The notes: generated by a model from the sequence alone, not told the origin. DNA of 43,000 nucleotides from Seonamhaeicola sp. (GCF_028281565.1 NZ_JANQJQ010000020.1:1-43000); one strand, 5' to 3'. Positions 17,845-26,536 are shown, numbered from the stretch's first letter. Made by a program: numbers and translations.

Positions 17845-18552
17845 TTATTCAGGTTGCCCTTCCTGCGCTTCTATTTTCTGAATAAACTCCTCTAAAGCTT
17901 TACCATATTTAGAGGCTTTTACTTTAGGGGTAAGCGACTTATTTATAGTGTCTAAAAAGTTAAGTTGGGCATTGTAAATCTCGGTTAAGGCCAGATAAGG
18001 AGCCACCTCACTGTCTTTATTGTTAATTGCAAAGTTCACGGTGAACAGATATTTGCGCCTGAGCGAGTTATTATAATGCTTTTGAATAGCATTTAATTTG
18101 GCAGTATCCCCTTCTTTTTGAGCTTCAAAATTCTCCTTTATCAGATCCAGATCTTTGTTGTTTAATTTTGAAATAACGGTTAAATATTCTTCTAACACTT
18201 TCTGTTGTTCGCTTCCATTGATTTTAGCATCAAAGGCAAAATTTTTAAGCGTGGTGTTTATTTCTGTGATACCTTTGTCCGCAAAAAATGTAATCCTGTC
18301 TTCTTCTTTACTGTTTTTGTCCAGGTATAAATAGAAAACTTCAGGAGATTCAAGGGCACTATATAATTCAAATTGAGGATTTCCGTTCACAATGACAGAA
18401 TCAACAGTAACCAAATTGGTGTCTACAGCTTTTTTAAGGTAAACAATACCCTTTTTTAACCCTTTAACATGTGTTTTAACAACAAGATCGTGTTTTTCTT
18501 TTCCGCAAGAAATAATAACAAGTGCTATAACGAAGAATGCGATTTTTTTCAT
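17845..18552 (-). CDS. Lipoprotein with DUF4369-like domain
   Basis: This 235-residue protein has a lipoprotein signal peptide ending at Cys16 (LVIISC), so it is probably anchored in an outer or inner membrane leaflet facing the periplasm. The part after the signal (about residues 25-115) resembles the DUF4369 domain, which Bacteroidota often place ahead of a thioredoxin-like domain. No CxxC thioredoxin motif is present here, so this is the short form without the redox domain. The remainder is helical and charged. Its function is unknown. Confidence 0.75.
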   Translation of the reverse strand: MKKIAFFVIALVIISCGKEKHDLVVKTHVKGLKKGIVYLKKAVDTNLVTVDSVIVNGNPQFELYSALESPEVFYLYLDKNSKEEDRITFFADKGITEINTTLKNFAFDAKINGSEQQKVLEEYLTVISKLNNKDLDLIKENFEAQKEGDTAKLNAIQKHYNNSLRRKYLFTVNFAINNKDSEVAPYLALTEIYNAQLNFLDTINKSLTPKVKASKYGKALEEFIQKIEAQEGQPE

Positions 18553-18599
18553 GTGTTTATTTTATTTTTTTCAATGGGCACATGTAACCTTATATAATT

Positions 18600-18631
18600 A
18601 AAATAATCTTTCTTAATCTAAAGATTATTTT
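18600..18631 (-). terminator. Terminator-like hairpin after the DUF819 gene
   Basis: Perfect 12-bp arms aaaataatcttt and aaagattatttt enclose an 8-nt loop. It lies 65 bp beyond the DUF819 stop and upstream of the lipoprotein gene. The stem is A/T-rich, so strength is uncertain. Confidence 0.55.
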
Positions 18632-18695
18632 AACCATGGCGGTTTCATTTAGAAATTTTGTTTGAGCGCAAATATCTTAAAATATTATTTAAAAG

Positions 18696-19964
18696 TTATA
18701 AGGAAGGAGATACTAATTCCATAAGGCTGGCACAAAATAAGGCAGAAAACGTTCCGATGGCGTACCCAACCACAGCCAGTAAAACCCCAACGGTTGCTAA
18801 TGAAGGATGAAAAGCGGCCGCAACAACCGGCGCTGATGCAGCACCTCCAACATTAGCTTTACTGCCAACGGCTAAAAAGAAATAAGGCGCCTTAATGATT
18901 TTAGCAACAATTATTAATAGTATGACATGAATGGCCATCCAAATAAGCCCTACAATCAGTAATCCCGGGTTTTCAAAAACGGAAGCTAAATCCATTTTCA
19001 TACCAATACTCGCCACTAATATATATATGAAGATACTACCAATTTTACTGGCTCCGGCGCCTTCATATCTTTTGGCTTTTGTAAAAGAGAGTATAATTCC
19101 AATGACCGTTGCAATGGTTATCATCCAGAAGAACGTAGAAGTAAAGGACGCTAAAGCAGAGGTTTTATCATTGAAAACATCAAAGTTTGTTGTTAAGAAT
19201 TTTGAAATATTGTTTGAACCTAAATGTGAAACCCCAACGGTTATAAAGGCAATCCCTAACATGATAATATAATCGGTTAGGTTGGGAATCTTCATCACAC
19301 TTTTTTCGTAATTAATTACTTTTTGTTTTAATGCTTCGATAGCCGTATTATCGGCTTTAAGCCAACGATCTATTTTATGTTTTTTGCCTATTCCAAAAAG
19401 TAAAAACGCCATCCATATTTGAGCCACCACAATATCCACCAGGATCATAGCTCCAAATTTTTGCGGATTATATTTGAAAATTTCATACATAGCTGTCTGG
19501 TTTGCGCCGCCACCGATCCAACTTCCCGCTACGGTGGATAACCCCCTCCAAACAGCATCGGGTCCCGCACCTCCAACGGTTTCAGGACTAAAAATGGAGA
19601 CTAAAAGAATGGCCAGCGGCCCACCAATAATAATCCCAATAGTTCCCGTAAAAAACATGATTAATGCTTTAGGACCCAGGTTGAAAACAGATTTAAGGTC
19701 TAAGCTAAGGGTCATTAATACGATGGCTGCAGGCAATAAATAGTTTTTAGAGATATCATAAACTTTGGAAGTCTCCGGAGAAATCAGTCCGATAGAATTT
19801 AATACCGCCGGTAACAGATAACACATTAAAAGTGCAGGAATAATGCCGTAAAACTTGGCCCAAAATCCGGTTTTCTTTGAAGATGTGTAAAATACTAAAG
19901 CCAGCATTAACATTAATAGGCCAAATACTATAGTATCATCTGTAAATATTGGTGAGTGCTCCAT
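18696..19964 (-). CDS. DUF819 family integral membrane protein
   Basis: This 422-residue polytopic membrane protein has about ten or more predicted hydrophobic helices. The family features are the TGTIGIIIGGP segment, GSWIGGGANQTAM in the middle and a second Gly/Ala-rich repeat-like region, KANVGGAASAPVVAAAFHPS, near the C-terminus. Such paired motifs suggest an inverted-repeat transporter fold. The substrate of DUF819 proteins is not established. The ATG at 19964 is followed by an acidic stretch and then the first helix. It stands alone. Confidence 0.85.
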   Translation of the reverse strand: MEHSPIFTDDTIVFGLLMLMLALVFYTSSKKTGFWAKFYGIIPALLMCYLLPAVLNSIGLISPETSKVYDISKNYLLPAAIVLMTLSLDLKSVFNLGPKALIMFFTGTIGIIIGGPLAILLVSIFSPETVGGAGPDAVWRGLSTVAGSWIGGGANQTAMYEIFKYNPQKFGAMILVDIVVAQIWMAFLLFGIGKKHKIDRWLKADNTAIEALKQKVINYEKSVMKIPNLTDYIIMLGIAFITVGVSHLGSNNISKFLTTNFDVFNDKTSALASFTSTFFWMITIATVIGIILSFTKAKRYEGAGASKIGSIFIYILVASIGMKMDLASVFENPGLLIVGLIWMAIHVILLIIVAKIIKAPYFFLAVGSKANVGGAASAPVVAAAFHPSLATVGVLLAVVGYAIGTFSALFCASLMELVSPSL

Positions 19965-20137
19965 GCAATAATAATTTTAGATTAAATCGCTGCAATATAA
20001 ATAAAATAAAAGCAAGCGATTTTGTAGTTTGGCACGATGATTGTGATATAATAAATATATTCAATTATTAAAAAGTTTATTGAGTGGTTACTTTAAACTT
20101 AGTAATTGTAATTCATATTTTTGGTTGGTTAGTTAGT

Positions 20138-20170
20138 AAAAAAAGCATCTGTTTTTAGATGCTTTTTTTT
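20138..20170. terminator. Strong rho-independent terminator
   Basis: Arms aaaaaagcatct and agatgctttttt enclose a 6-nt loop, followed by more T residues. The nearest gene is the minus-strand DUF819 gene, which starts at 19964 and runs away from here. So the plus-strand transcript this would end is not identified. Confidence 0.8.
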
Positions 20171-20305
20171 ATTTATAATGTTTTAAATACGAAATCTAAT
20201 GATACATTTCATCGATAAATATCTTAATTTCATCTATAAATGTTAAAATTATGTGTATTTCATCGATTATTTATGTTTTTTATCGTTTCAATTGAAATAT
20301 AATTT

Positions 20306-20313
20306 TACTTTTG
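20306..20313 (+). promoter_or_regulatory. Orphan promoter -7 element
   Basis: TACTTTTG matches TAnnTTTG exactly. No start codon with a convincing frame follows before the terminator at 20431-20460. A transcript of about 140 nt would result. Confidence 0.4.
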
Positions 20314-20430
20314 AAGTGTACTAAATAACACACTTTTTAGTTCAATGGATTAATTAATTAATATTTGCATTATGTTGTTGATATAGAGACCCTAAATCTA
20401 CTTCGTAATAAAAAAGCAAATTGAAAAGGA

Positions 20431-20460
20431 ACCGAGTTTGAGGGAACTCGGTTTTTTTGT
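20431..20460 (+). terminator. Terminator with no upstream gene
   Basis: Arms accgagtt and aactcggt are followed by seven T residues. There is no plus-strand gene between 20171 and this point, so the hairpin implies a non-coding transcript. Confidence 0.8.
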
Positions 20461-20502
20461 ACTTAATATTTTCTCAAGGATTATTTTATCTAAATTAGCG
20501 CT

Positions 20503-21171
20503 ATGATTAAAGTAATAATAAGACTTTGTTTATTCCTGTTTTGTGTTTCTTCTTTTGGACAATTACCGGAAGGGTTTGTTTACGTAAATGAGATTATTCC
20601 GGACTTAGAAATAGAACTAAGATATTATACCGAAAATAATTTTGTTGGGAAGCGTATTGATGGTTATAATGTCAATAAACTCATTTTAACCGGACCAACT
20701 GCAAAAGCCTTAAAATTAGTCCAGGAGGATTTACAGAGCAAAAATCTATGTTTAAAAGTTTTTGACGGGTATAGGCCGCAAACCGCTGTAAATCATTTTA
20801 TGCGTTGGGCAAAAAACTTAAATGATACTATTAATAAATCAACATTTTATCCGGATGTAAAAAAGGAAGACCTTTTTAAAGAAGAATACATTGCCGCCAG
20901 ATCCGGACATAGTAGGGGTAGTACTGTTGATTTAACTATAATTGATGCCAATTCAGGACAGCCCATTGATATGGGTAGCGTTTATGATTTTTTTGGCATG
21001 CAATCCTGGGTGAATTACAACGGCATCACTGATGAGCAAAAAGCCAACAGGCAGCTTTTACAGGACATTATGGCAAAATACGGGTTTAATAATTACCCAA
21101 AAGAATGGTGGCATTTCACGCTTAAAGAGGAGCCTTTTCCGGAGACCTATTTTGATTTCCCTATAAAATAA
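20503..21171 (+). CDS. D-alanyl-D-alanine dipeptidase, VanX / DdpX family
   Basis: This zinc dipeptidase probably cleaves D-Ala-D-Ala outside the cytoplasm. The 222-residue protein has an N-terminal signal peptide (about residues 1-19, ending SSFG). The peptidase M15D residues are present: Arg91 in GYRP, zinc ligands His136 and Asp143 in SGHSRGSTVDL, catalytic Glu201 and zinc ligand His204 in EWWHF. No vanH or vanA ligase is nearby, so a role in peptidoglycan recycling or turnover is more likely than glycopeptide resistance. A terminator follows directly. Confidence 0.93.
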   Translation: MIKVIIRLCLFLFCVSSFGQLPEGFVYVNEIIPDLEIELRYYTENNFVGKRIDGYNVNKLILTGPTAKALKLVQEDLQSKNLCLKVFDGYRPQTAVNHFMRWAKNLNDTINKSTFYPDVKKEDLFKEEYIAARSGHSRGSTVDLTIIDANSGQPIDMGSVYDFFGMQSWVNYNGITDEQKANRQLLQDIMAKYGFNNYPKEWWHFTLKEEPFPETYFDFPIK

Positions 21172-21202
21172 AACCTGCTTCACTATAAAGAAAAGCAGGT
21201 TT
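21171..21202 (+). terminator. Terminator after the VanX-like gene
   Basis: Arms aaacctgctt and aagcaggttt overlap the last base of the stop codon. It lies in the convergent gap to the small membrane protein gene at 21229. Confidence 0.75.
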
Positions 21203-21228
21203 CAGCGTTTTTTGATTGATTAAGATTG

Positions 21229-21573
21229 TTATTCTTTATCCAGGTTTTTAGTCATATTAAATCCGACAAATAATCCTAAACCTGCCATAAGGAAAATGGT
21301 TCCGACGTATAGAGGGCCTTCTTCAAGTGTGGTGTAATTTTCGAGAATAGAAGCTATAAAAGTGCCTAATCCAATACCAATTAATAACAGGGCCAAGTTT
21401 AATATAAGGACTTTCCAAATTGGTGCCGTGTGTTCTCGCTTTCCTTTTACAAAAATACTGGCATCAGCACCTTTTTCAATCAGTGCCAAACGTTCCTTGT
21501 TTCTTGTTGAGAAATATAAGTACACCATTCCGAAGATTGTTCCGAAGATTATAAATACAATAACTGCTTCCAT
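21229..21573 (-). CDS. Small membrane protein, DUF6249-like
   Basis: This 114-residue protein has three predicted membrane helices: about residues 3-22, 52-75 and 86-106. A charged loop (STRNKERLALIEKGADAS) follows the first helix. It resembles the DUF6249 proteins of Bacteroidota, an assignment from memory that is not firm. It is divergent from the ECF sigma factor gene. Its upstream region carries a minus-strand copy of the same ECF-type promoter (21618-21645), so it may be a member or target of that regulon. Confidence 0.75.
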   Translation of the reverse strand: MEAVIVFIIFGTIFGMVYLYFSTRNKERLALIEKGADASIFVKGKREHTAPIWKVLILNLALLLIGIGLGTFIASILENYTTLEEGPLYVGTIFLMAGLGLFVGFNMTKNLDKE

Positions 21574-21617
21574 AATTGTTTGTTTTTTATTGATTAATTT
21601 TAATGTGTTTATCCTTA

Positions 21618-21645
21618 GGACGATAGGTTTTGAAATTAGGTTACA
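21618..21645 (-). promoter_or_regulatory. ECF-type promoter facing the small membrane protein gene
   Basis: Read on the minus strand, TGTAACC (21639-21645) is followed after 15 bp by TCGTCC (21618-21623). The layout matches the plus-strand promoter at 21670-21697. The start codon at 21573 lies about 45 bp downstream. Confidence 0.6.
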
Positions 21646-21669
21646 CTTTTATGAATTTTTTTTTCTGCA

Positions 21670-21697
21670 TGTAACCTAAACGGATTTCGTGTCGTCT
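21670..21697 (+). promoter_or_regulatory. ECF-type promoter of the sigma factor operon
   Basis: TGTAACC (21670-21676) is followed after 15 bp by TCGTCT (21692-21697), ending 10 bp before the sigma factor ATG. An AAC-containing -35 and a CGTC -10 are typical of ECF sigma factors, so autoregulation is likely. The leader would be very short. Confidence 0.65.
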
Positions 21698-21707
21698 TAC
21701 CATAAAA

Positions 21708-22283
21708 ATGACCACTAACGATCAACACGATATCAACCTTGTATTAAATGGCGATACCAATGCTTTTGCCGTATTGGTCAATCGGTATAAGGATATGGTA
21801 TATACGTTAGCGTTGAGAATGTTAAAGAATAGGGAGGAAGCCGAAGAAGTGGCACAGGATACCTTTATAAAGGTCTATAAATCGTTAAACCGGTTTAAAG
21901 GTGATTCCAAATTTTCAACCTGGGTTTATAAAGTCGCTTATAACACAAGTTTAGATCGACTGAAAAAAAATAAAAAGTATTTGAACAATGTTACTATTGA
22001 TGAATTTACACAACACCAGGTAAAAACAATTAACAATGCTTTAGATACTTTAGAAAATAAAGAACGGGAACAAGCCATACAACGCTGTATTAATTTGTTA
22101 CCGGGTGATGATAGTTTTTTATTAACTTTATATTACTTTGAAGAGCAGTCTTTGGAAGAGATATCAAAAACAATGGGTTTAACGCCTAATAATGTTAAGG
22201 TGAAACTATTCAGGAGTAGAAAAAAACTCGCTAAAATTTTAAAGAGTCATTTGGAACCGGAAATTATTGAACATTATGGATAA
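21708..22283 (+). CDS. ECF-family RNA polymerase sigma factor
   Basis: This 191-residue sigma-70 family protein has only regions 2 and 4, the ECF layout. Region 2 includes ALRMLKNREEAEEVAQDTF and KFSTWVYKVAYNTSLD (about residues 35-95). Region 4 has the helix-turn-helix SLEEISKTMGLTPNNVKVKLF (shown across about residues 146-167). Its gene overlaps that of a membrane protein that probably acts as its anti-sigma factor. A matching promoter lies immediately upstream. The signal it responds to is unknown. Confidence 0.93.
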   Translation: MTTNDQHDINLVLNGDTNAFAVLVNRYKDMVYTLALRMLKNREEAEEVAQDTFIKVYKSLNRFKGDSKFSTWVYKVAYNTSLDRLKKNKKYLNNVTIDEFTQHQVKTINNALDTLENKEREQAIQRCINLLPGDDSFLLTLYYFEEQSLEEISKTMGLTPNNVKVKLFRSRKKLAKILKSHLEPEIIEHYG

Positions 22284-22686
22284 TCAAACAGACAAATATT
22301 TAGACGACCTAACTAAGAAAGTCATTAATCAAACCACAGTTGAAAGTCCGTCAGTAGGTTTTACATCATCTGTCATGTCTCAAATAGCTGAGCTAAAATC
22401 AGCAACTACAACCTATAAACCACTAATTACAAAATGGGGCTGGCTACTAATTCTCATGATGTCTTTGGTGTTAGTGGCTTATATCCTATTTACAAGTAAT
22501 CCAACCGGTTCTTCTTCTTTTTTAAATGCCTTGGATTTTAGCGTTTTATATGAAAACAAATTGTTTGATACGGTGTCTAACTTCCCGGTATCTAAAACGG
22601 TTGTTTATGCCGTAGTGCTTTTTGGACTTATGTTTAGTATTCAAATCCCGTTTTTGAAAAGCCATTTTAACAAGCAATACGAGTAG
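22276..22686 (+). CDS. Putative anti-sigma factor, membrane protein
   Basis: This 136-residue protein has a short cytoplasmic N-terminus and two membrane helices: WGWLLILMMSLVLVAYILF (about residues 55-75) and VVYAVVLFGLMFSIQIPF (about 109-128). It overlaps the sigma factor gene by 8 bp, so translation is probably coupled. The role as anti-sigma factor is inferred from this arrangement, and no zinc-binding ZAS motif (HxxxCxxC) is visible. ATG 22276 is chosen over the upstream TTG at 22267. Confidence 0.75.
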   Translation: MDNQTDKYLDDLTKKVINQTTVESPSVGFTSSVMSQIAELKSATTTYKPLITKWGWLLILMMSLVLVAYILFTSNPTGSSSFLNALDFSVLYENKLFDTVSNFPVSKTVVYAVVLFGLMFSIQIPFLKSHFNKQYE

Positions 22687-22688
22687 TA

Positions 22689-23192
22689 TTAAACCCTGGT
22701 AAGTTTTGTAATGATTTCCGAATGTTGCGGAAACTTGGAAATTAAAAAGTCCCTTTCAGGCATTTCAAAATCCCTAAAATCAAAACCCGGAGACACGGTA
22801 CATCCAACTAAAGTGTAGTCACCGTTTTCAGTAACTTCGGAAGCAAACCAATCTCTGGCACTAACGGTAAATTGGGGTACTTCGCCTTTTTCTATAGCAT
22901 TACCAATAATAACACTGGAATATTCGCCGCTGTCTGAAATAATATGAAGTTTTAAAGGGGACCCCTTGTAGAAATGCCACATTTCGTCTTGTTTAATTCT
23001 ATGGAAAGCCGAAAAGGTATTGGAGGTTAAAAGAAAATATATTGCTGTGGAATAATTCCGTTTTCCTTCAATAGCATCGTCTAGATCATACTCACTAATG
23101 AAGCCTTCACTTCGGTAGGTTTCTTTGTAGTAGCCGCCTTCAGGATGTGGCAATAATTCTAACTTGGTTATAATGTCTTGAATGTGATTCAT
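22689..23192 (-). CDS. Cupin family protein, DUF985
   Basis: This 167-residue single-domain cupin resembles the DUF985 family (yeast Yml079w is a structural member). The N-terminus LPHPEGGYYKETYRS and the core AFHRIKQDEMWHFYKG are characteristic, as is the later VGCTVSPGFDFRDFE. The biochemical function of the family is unclear, although the fold resembles sugar epimerases. It is convergent with the anti-sigma gene, leaving only two bases between stop codons. Confidence 0.88.
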   Translation of the reverse strand: MNHIQDIITKLELLPHPEGGYYKETYRSEGFISEYDLDDAIEGKRNYSTAIYFLLTSNTFSAFHRIKQDEMWHFYKGSPLKLHIISDSGEYSSVIIGNAIEKGEVPQFTVSARDWFASEVTENGDYTLVGCTVSPGFDFRDFEMPERDFLISKFPQHSEIITKLTRV

Positions 23193-23284
23193 TATGCATG
23201 AAAATTATTTTGGTTAAAGCTAAAAAAAACAAAGAATATCAAACTGGTAAACATGTATTAGTTTTCAGTGTAAAGCAAAAAGAA

Positions 23285-25003
23285 TTATTCAATAACCATG
23301 ATTTCTACCCTTCTGTTTTCCTGTCTGCCCTGGGCGCTAGTATTATCCTTTATGGGTTCGTTTTTACCTTTACCAATACTTATTATTCGGTTTGGTAACA
23401 CAGATCTTCCAATTAAATAATATTTTATAGCATCCGCTCTTTTTTGTGAGAGCACCATATTGGATACATCATCACCCACATTATCCGTATGGCCGGACAC
23501 CTCAACTTTTAAGTTGGGATTGAGCTTTAATAAATCCCCTAATTGATTCAACTGTGCATGGGAATCTTTTAAAATAATAGCACTTCCGGAAGAAAAGTGA
23601 ATTTTTTTCAGTATGACCTTAGTGCCTAACACGTTGTGTTTGTTTCTAACTTTCTGTTCAAATTCACTGTATTGAATATATTCAGAACTCTGAGGTTCAT
23701 TTTTTTTACCGGTAGCCCCAACAATATCTATATTGTCCCATGACAAACTAAATCCTTCGAAACTTAAAGTAATGCGTTTGATTTGAGTTGCTTGAGCGGA
23801 CATGTTATCAATAAAAGCAAAAATATTCGCAGGGTTATTTGGGTTGGTTGTTAGGTCCCAGCCTCTGAAATAGCCGCGATTTTCAATTCTTTTGTTTTTT
23901 GAAAAAAAAGATATGGCATTTAAGGTATATTGATTTCCCTGATCGTCATATGCAACGCCTTTTTTGATTTTTAAATTATAGGGTTCCACACCAGCATTTG
24001 AGTGTTTAAAATGAATATAGGTAGTACTACTATCATTAACAGCATGTATCAATTCAATAGATTGATTACCAAAATTCATTTTGTTCGGATTATCAGCATC
24101 AACTATTTCAGGGAATTTTAAGTTATAAAAATCCATTTTATAGGCCGTTTCAGACTTAAACCATAAGGACCCTTTTATAAATTTTGTTGCAGACTTTTTA
24201 ATGTTTGGTATAGTAATACTTGCTTTTAAAGGAATCCCCGAAGGTAAAATAGCATTGGAATTTACTCGACTATGGCAGGCATATTTTTCGGAAACTTGTG
24301 GTGATTTAATCCAGGAAGGCATACCGGAGCACGAGTTAGCCACACATGCTTTGTTGGCAAAATTTAAATTACCGAGGTCATCATAAAAGTAAATCATATT
24401 GGCACAGGTTTCAAATCGTCTATCATCACTATGCAGATTAGTGATTTTATAGTCTATAGTTAATTGTTCTCCGGCTTTAGTGACATTAGTGATTTCAAAT
24501 TTAAAATTATCAACAGTTTGTGTGGCTTCAAATGTTTGGTTGTTATTAGCGGGAATAATGGCATTCTTATTTTGAGAAACCGTTTCGTTTTGAACGGATA
24601 ATTTTTTAAGAGGCTTAATAAACTTTTTCCCATTATCAATGTCTTTTTTTCCCTTACCGGGAGCCTGCATCTTTATGGAGGCTATTTCTACACCAACTGC
24701 ACATGAAATTTTTAAATAGTAGGTTGCCGCATTTTTTGGATCTAATGTAACTCTACTTGGAACCATATCATTTTCACTGGTTCTAACCACAAATTCTAAT
24801 GCATCTTCAGAACATACTGTAGCCACATATTTTTCTCCTGCGTTTATGGTTGCTAATTTTTTTTCATTGCTATACAGCATAACAGGTTTTTTGTTTTGAA
24901 ACCCGTTTGTTCTGTAAAAGTAAATATCTGAGCATTGTGCCGAAATGGTTGTACTGAAAAAACACACCATTAAAAAAGAGAAGGGTAGAAGAAGCGTTTT
25001 CAT
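23285..25003 (-). CDS. OmpA family protein with long N-terminal region
   Basis: This 572-residue exported protein has a signal peptide (about residues 1-22). The N-terminal part, about 25-130, looks like a small beta-rich domain, followed by an unassigned region. The C-terminal OmpA-like peptidoglycan-binding domain (about 465-572) has the conserved VEVSGHTDNVGDD, LSQKRADAIKYYLI and the closing NRRVEIMV. It probably sits in the periplasm or outer membrane, bound to peptidoglycan. No partner gene is adjacent. Confidence 0.85.
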   Translation of the reverse strand: MKTLLLPFSFLMVCFFSTTISAQCSDIYFYRTNGFQNKKPVMLYSNEKKLATINAGEKYVATVCSEDALEFVVRTSENDMVPSRVTLDPKNAATYYLKISCAVGVEIASIKMQAPGKGKKDIDNGKKFIKPLKKLSVQNETVSQNKNAIIPANNNQTFEATQTVDNFKFEITNVTKAGEQLTIDYKITNLHSDDRRFETCANMIYFYDDLGNLNFANKACVANSCSGMPSWIKSPQVSEKYACHSRVNSNAILPSGIPLKASITIPNIKKSATKFIKGSLWFKSETAYKMDFYNLKFPEIVDADNPNKMNFGNQSIELIHAVNDSSTTYIHFKHSNAGVEPYNLKIKKGVAYDDQGNQYTLNAISFFSKNKRIENRGYFRGWDLTTNPNNPANIFAFIDNMSAQATQIKRITLSFEGFSLSWDNIDIVGATGKKNEPQSSEYIQYSEFEQKVRNKHNVLGTKVILKKIHFSSGSAIILKDSHAQLNQLGDLLKLNPNLKVEVSGHTDNVGDDVSNMVLSQKRADAIKYYLIGRSVLPNRIISIGKGKNEPIKDNTSAQGRQENRRVEIMVIE

Positions 25004-25086
25004 GAGGGATTATTTAGCTGAAAAAATTAATTTAAGTTAAAATAACAATTTTTATGCCATTAAGATATTGAAAAAATAAACTTACA

Positions 25087-25725
25087 TTAATTATTCAAAA
25101 AAGCTTTTAGTTTTTCTCTTTTTCTTTGTGGTAAAGCCTCATTGGTTATAGCCAATTCAATAAGGTTTTTGTCTTTGTCTTTTGCAAATAATAAATTAAA
25201 AAGTTGGGCCGTGGTTATACTGTTTTCAGTGCGTTCAATAAGCTTAAATGCATCACCGGTTTGCACAAGACCCTCTTCTAAAACACGAACATAAGTTCCC
25301 GGGTACCCATGGTCAATAAATTGTTTTAAGGCGTTTTGAGAACCAAATTTAAAACCAAACTTAAAACAAGGCTCGCGTGGCTGGGTTACCTGTACTAAAG
25401 CATTACCCACTTTATAGATGTCCCCTATAGATATTGCATCTTCATACAATCCGGAAACCGTTAAATTTTCTCCAAACATACCCCAATTCCAGTCTAAATT
25501 CGGGTAAAGGGTTTTCCAATGACCATATTGATTTTCAGAAAACAGGTAGCACGCTTTAAATTCACCACCATGTACTTTTTTATCAGACACCTCATCACCT
25601 TTTACGAAGTTTTTCCCTAAATAAACAGGTTTGTTGGTAGGTGTTTTATAAATACCTGTGGTAACTTCTTTACCATTCCAGATAAAGGTAGTTGGTTTTG
25701 CAATGTTAGTGGAGGTTATTTTCAT
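25087..25725 (-). CDS. MOSC domain-containing protein
   Basis: This 212-residue protein has the MOSC fold found in molybdenum cofactor sulfurases and in YiiM-type proteins. The N-terminal YLGKNFVKGDEVSDKKVHGG region and the conserved Cys in QPREPCFKFG are family marks, and GYPGTYVRVLEEG follows. YiiM-like proteins detoxify N-hydroxylated bases and amines with Mo cofactor, and this is the closest familiar group. The substrate here is not known. It is a single gene between the OmpA-type and WYL genes. Confidence 0.87.
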   Translation of the reverse strand: MKITSTNIAKPTTFIWNGKEVTTGIYKTPTNKPVYLGKNFVKGDEVSDKKVHGGEFKACYLFSENQYGHWKTLYPNLDWNWGMFGENLTVSGLYEDAISIGDIYKVGNALVQVTQPREPCFKFGFKFGSQNALKQFIDHGYPGTYVRVLEEGLVQTGDAFKLIERTENSITTAQLFNLLFAKDKDKNLIELAITNEALPQRKREKLKAFLNN

Positions 25726-25838
25726 CTGTTAAGTTTTATTGTTTTAGAGGTCAAATGCCATTCGTGTGTTAATCACTTAAAGTTTGTATTGAAGTATTTG
25801 AACTACACTCATGTCATGCATTAAAAATACATAAAACC

Positions 25839-26531
25839 TTACTTATCTTCATACGGACATTCACTAAAATATGCTTGCAGATTGAAGCCCCTGTTTTGGA
25901 ATGTTTCATTTAAGATCTTAAAATGTTGGATCCTGTCAATTCTAAAGGCACGATAATCATTCCGTAAATAACACCAGGCAATTAAGATCCATTTATTGTT
26001 GGTAGAATAGAAGGCGTAGGGTTCAATCTTCCTGAAAGTAATATTGGGGTCATCAGGTTTTTTGTAGTTGATCTCTATATAATTAAAATTTGTGATAGCC
26101 AGTTGAATTTCTGATAAAGCATCACTTGAGAACTCCTCATATTCCCAATTAAAAACATGGATCTTATCATTTAGAAGCTCACTCTTTTCCTGGACCGAAC
26201 TTTTAAAAACCGACTTGATTTTAACTAATGCTTCATTAAAATCTGTGACAAACGACACATCCTTAGATTGGTTTACTATATGTTGAGCTGTTATTAAGGC
26301 ATTAGCTTGCTTTTCGGTGAACTGAACCGGTGCCACAGTATAGTGATCCATCAAACTGTAACCACGGCCTTCAATTGTGGTCACAGGAACACCGGCTTCC
26401 TCTAATTTCCTTATGTCCCGGTAAATGGTTCTGATACTGACATCATATTTTTTAGAAAGTTCACCGGCTGTTAAAAGGCGTTTGGATTTTAACAGGGTAA
26501 GAATGGATATGAGTCTGGATAGTTGCGACAT
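25839..26531 (-). CDS. WYL-domain transcriptional regulator (YafY/DeoR-like)
   Basis: This 230-residue DNA-binding regulator has an N-terminal winged helix (about residues 1-60) with the typical LTAGELSKKYDVSIRTIYRDI and VPVTTIEGRGY. The C-terminal WYL domain (about 140-205) reads RKIEPYAFYSTNNKWILIAW and YRAFRIDRI. WYL domains sense ligands, sometimes nucleic acids. An inverted repeat at 26541-26569 overlaps its promoter, so autoregulation is plausible. The VOC protein gene upstream runs in the same direction, 57 bp away. Confidence 0.9.
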   Translation of the reverse strand: MSQLSRLISILTLLKSKRLLTAGELSKKYDVSIRTIYRDIRKLEEAGVPVTTIEGRGYSLMDHYTVAPVQFTEKQANALITAQHIVNQSKDVSFVTDFNEALVKIKSVFKSSVQEKSELLNDKIHVFNWEYEEFSSDALSEIQLAITNFNYIEINYKKPDDPNITFRKIEPYAFYSTNNKWILIAWCYLRNDYRAFRIDRIQHFKILNETFQNRGFNLQAYFSECPYEDK

Positions 26532-26536
26532 GATAG

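Larger units (their letters stand above)
19965..20502. other. 538-bp intergenic region with two terminators and a possible small RNA
   Basis: No coding gene is seen. A terminator lies at 20138-20170. A-T-rich sequence with three imperfect copies of atttcatc(g/t)at follows at 20208-20270. A TAnnTTTG element is at 20306-20313 and a second terminator at 20431-20460. A near-match TAAATTAG at 20491-20498 lies just before the VanX-like gene. Confidence 0.7.

Noticed and set aside
17658-17885. 75-residue open frame on the plus strand
   Set aside because: It runs through the tRNA 3' end, two terminators and the repeat, and its repeated SPSIGSE segments come from the duplicated tRNA end.
18583-18589. 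TGTAACC near the lipoprotein gene as another ECF promoter
   Set aside because: No TCGTC follows at the right distance and it points away from the lipoprotein gene.
20503-21171. Vancomycin resistance locus
   Set aside because: Only a VanX-like dipeptidase is present, with no vanH, vanA or vanRS-type genes. Stand-alone dipeptidases of this family are common in cell-wall turnover.
23198-23398. 66-codon plus-strand frame between the cupin and OmpA genes
   Set aside because: More than half overlaps the OmpA-family gene end on the other strand, and no family or ribosome-binding site is seen.
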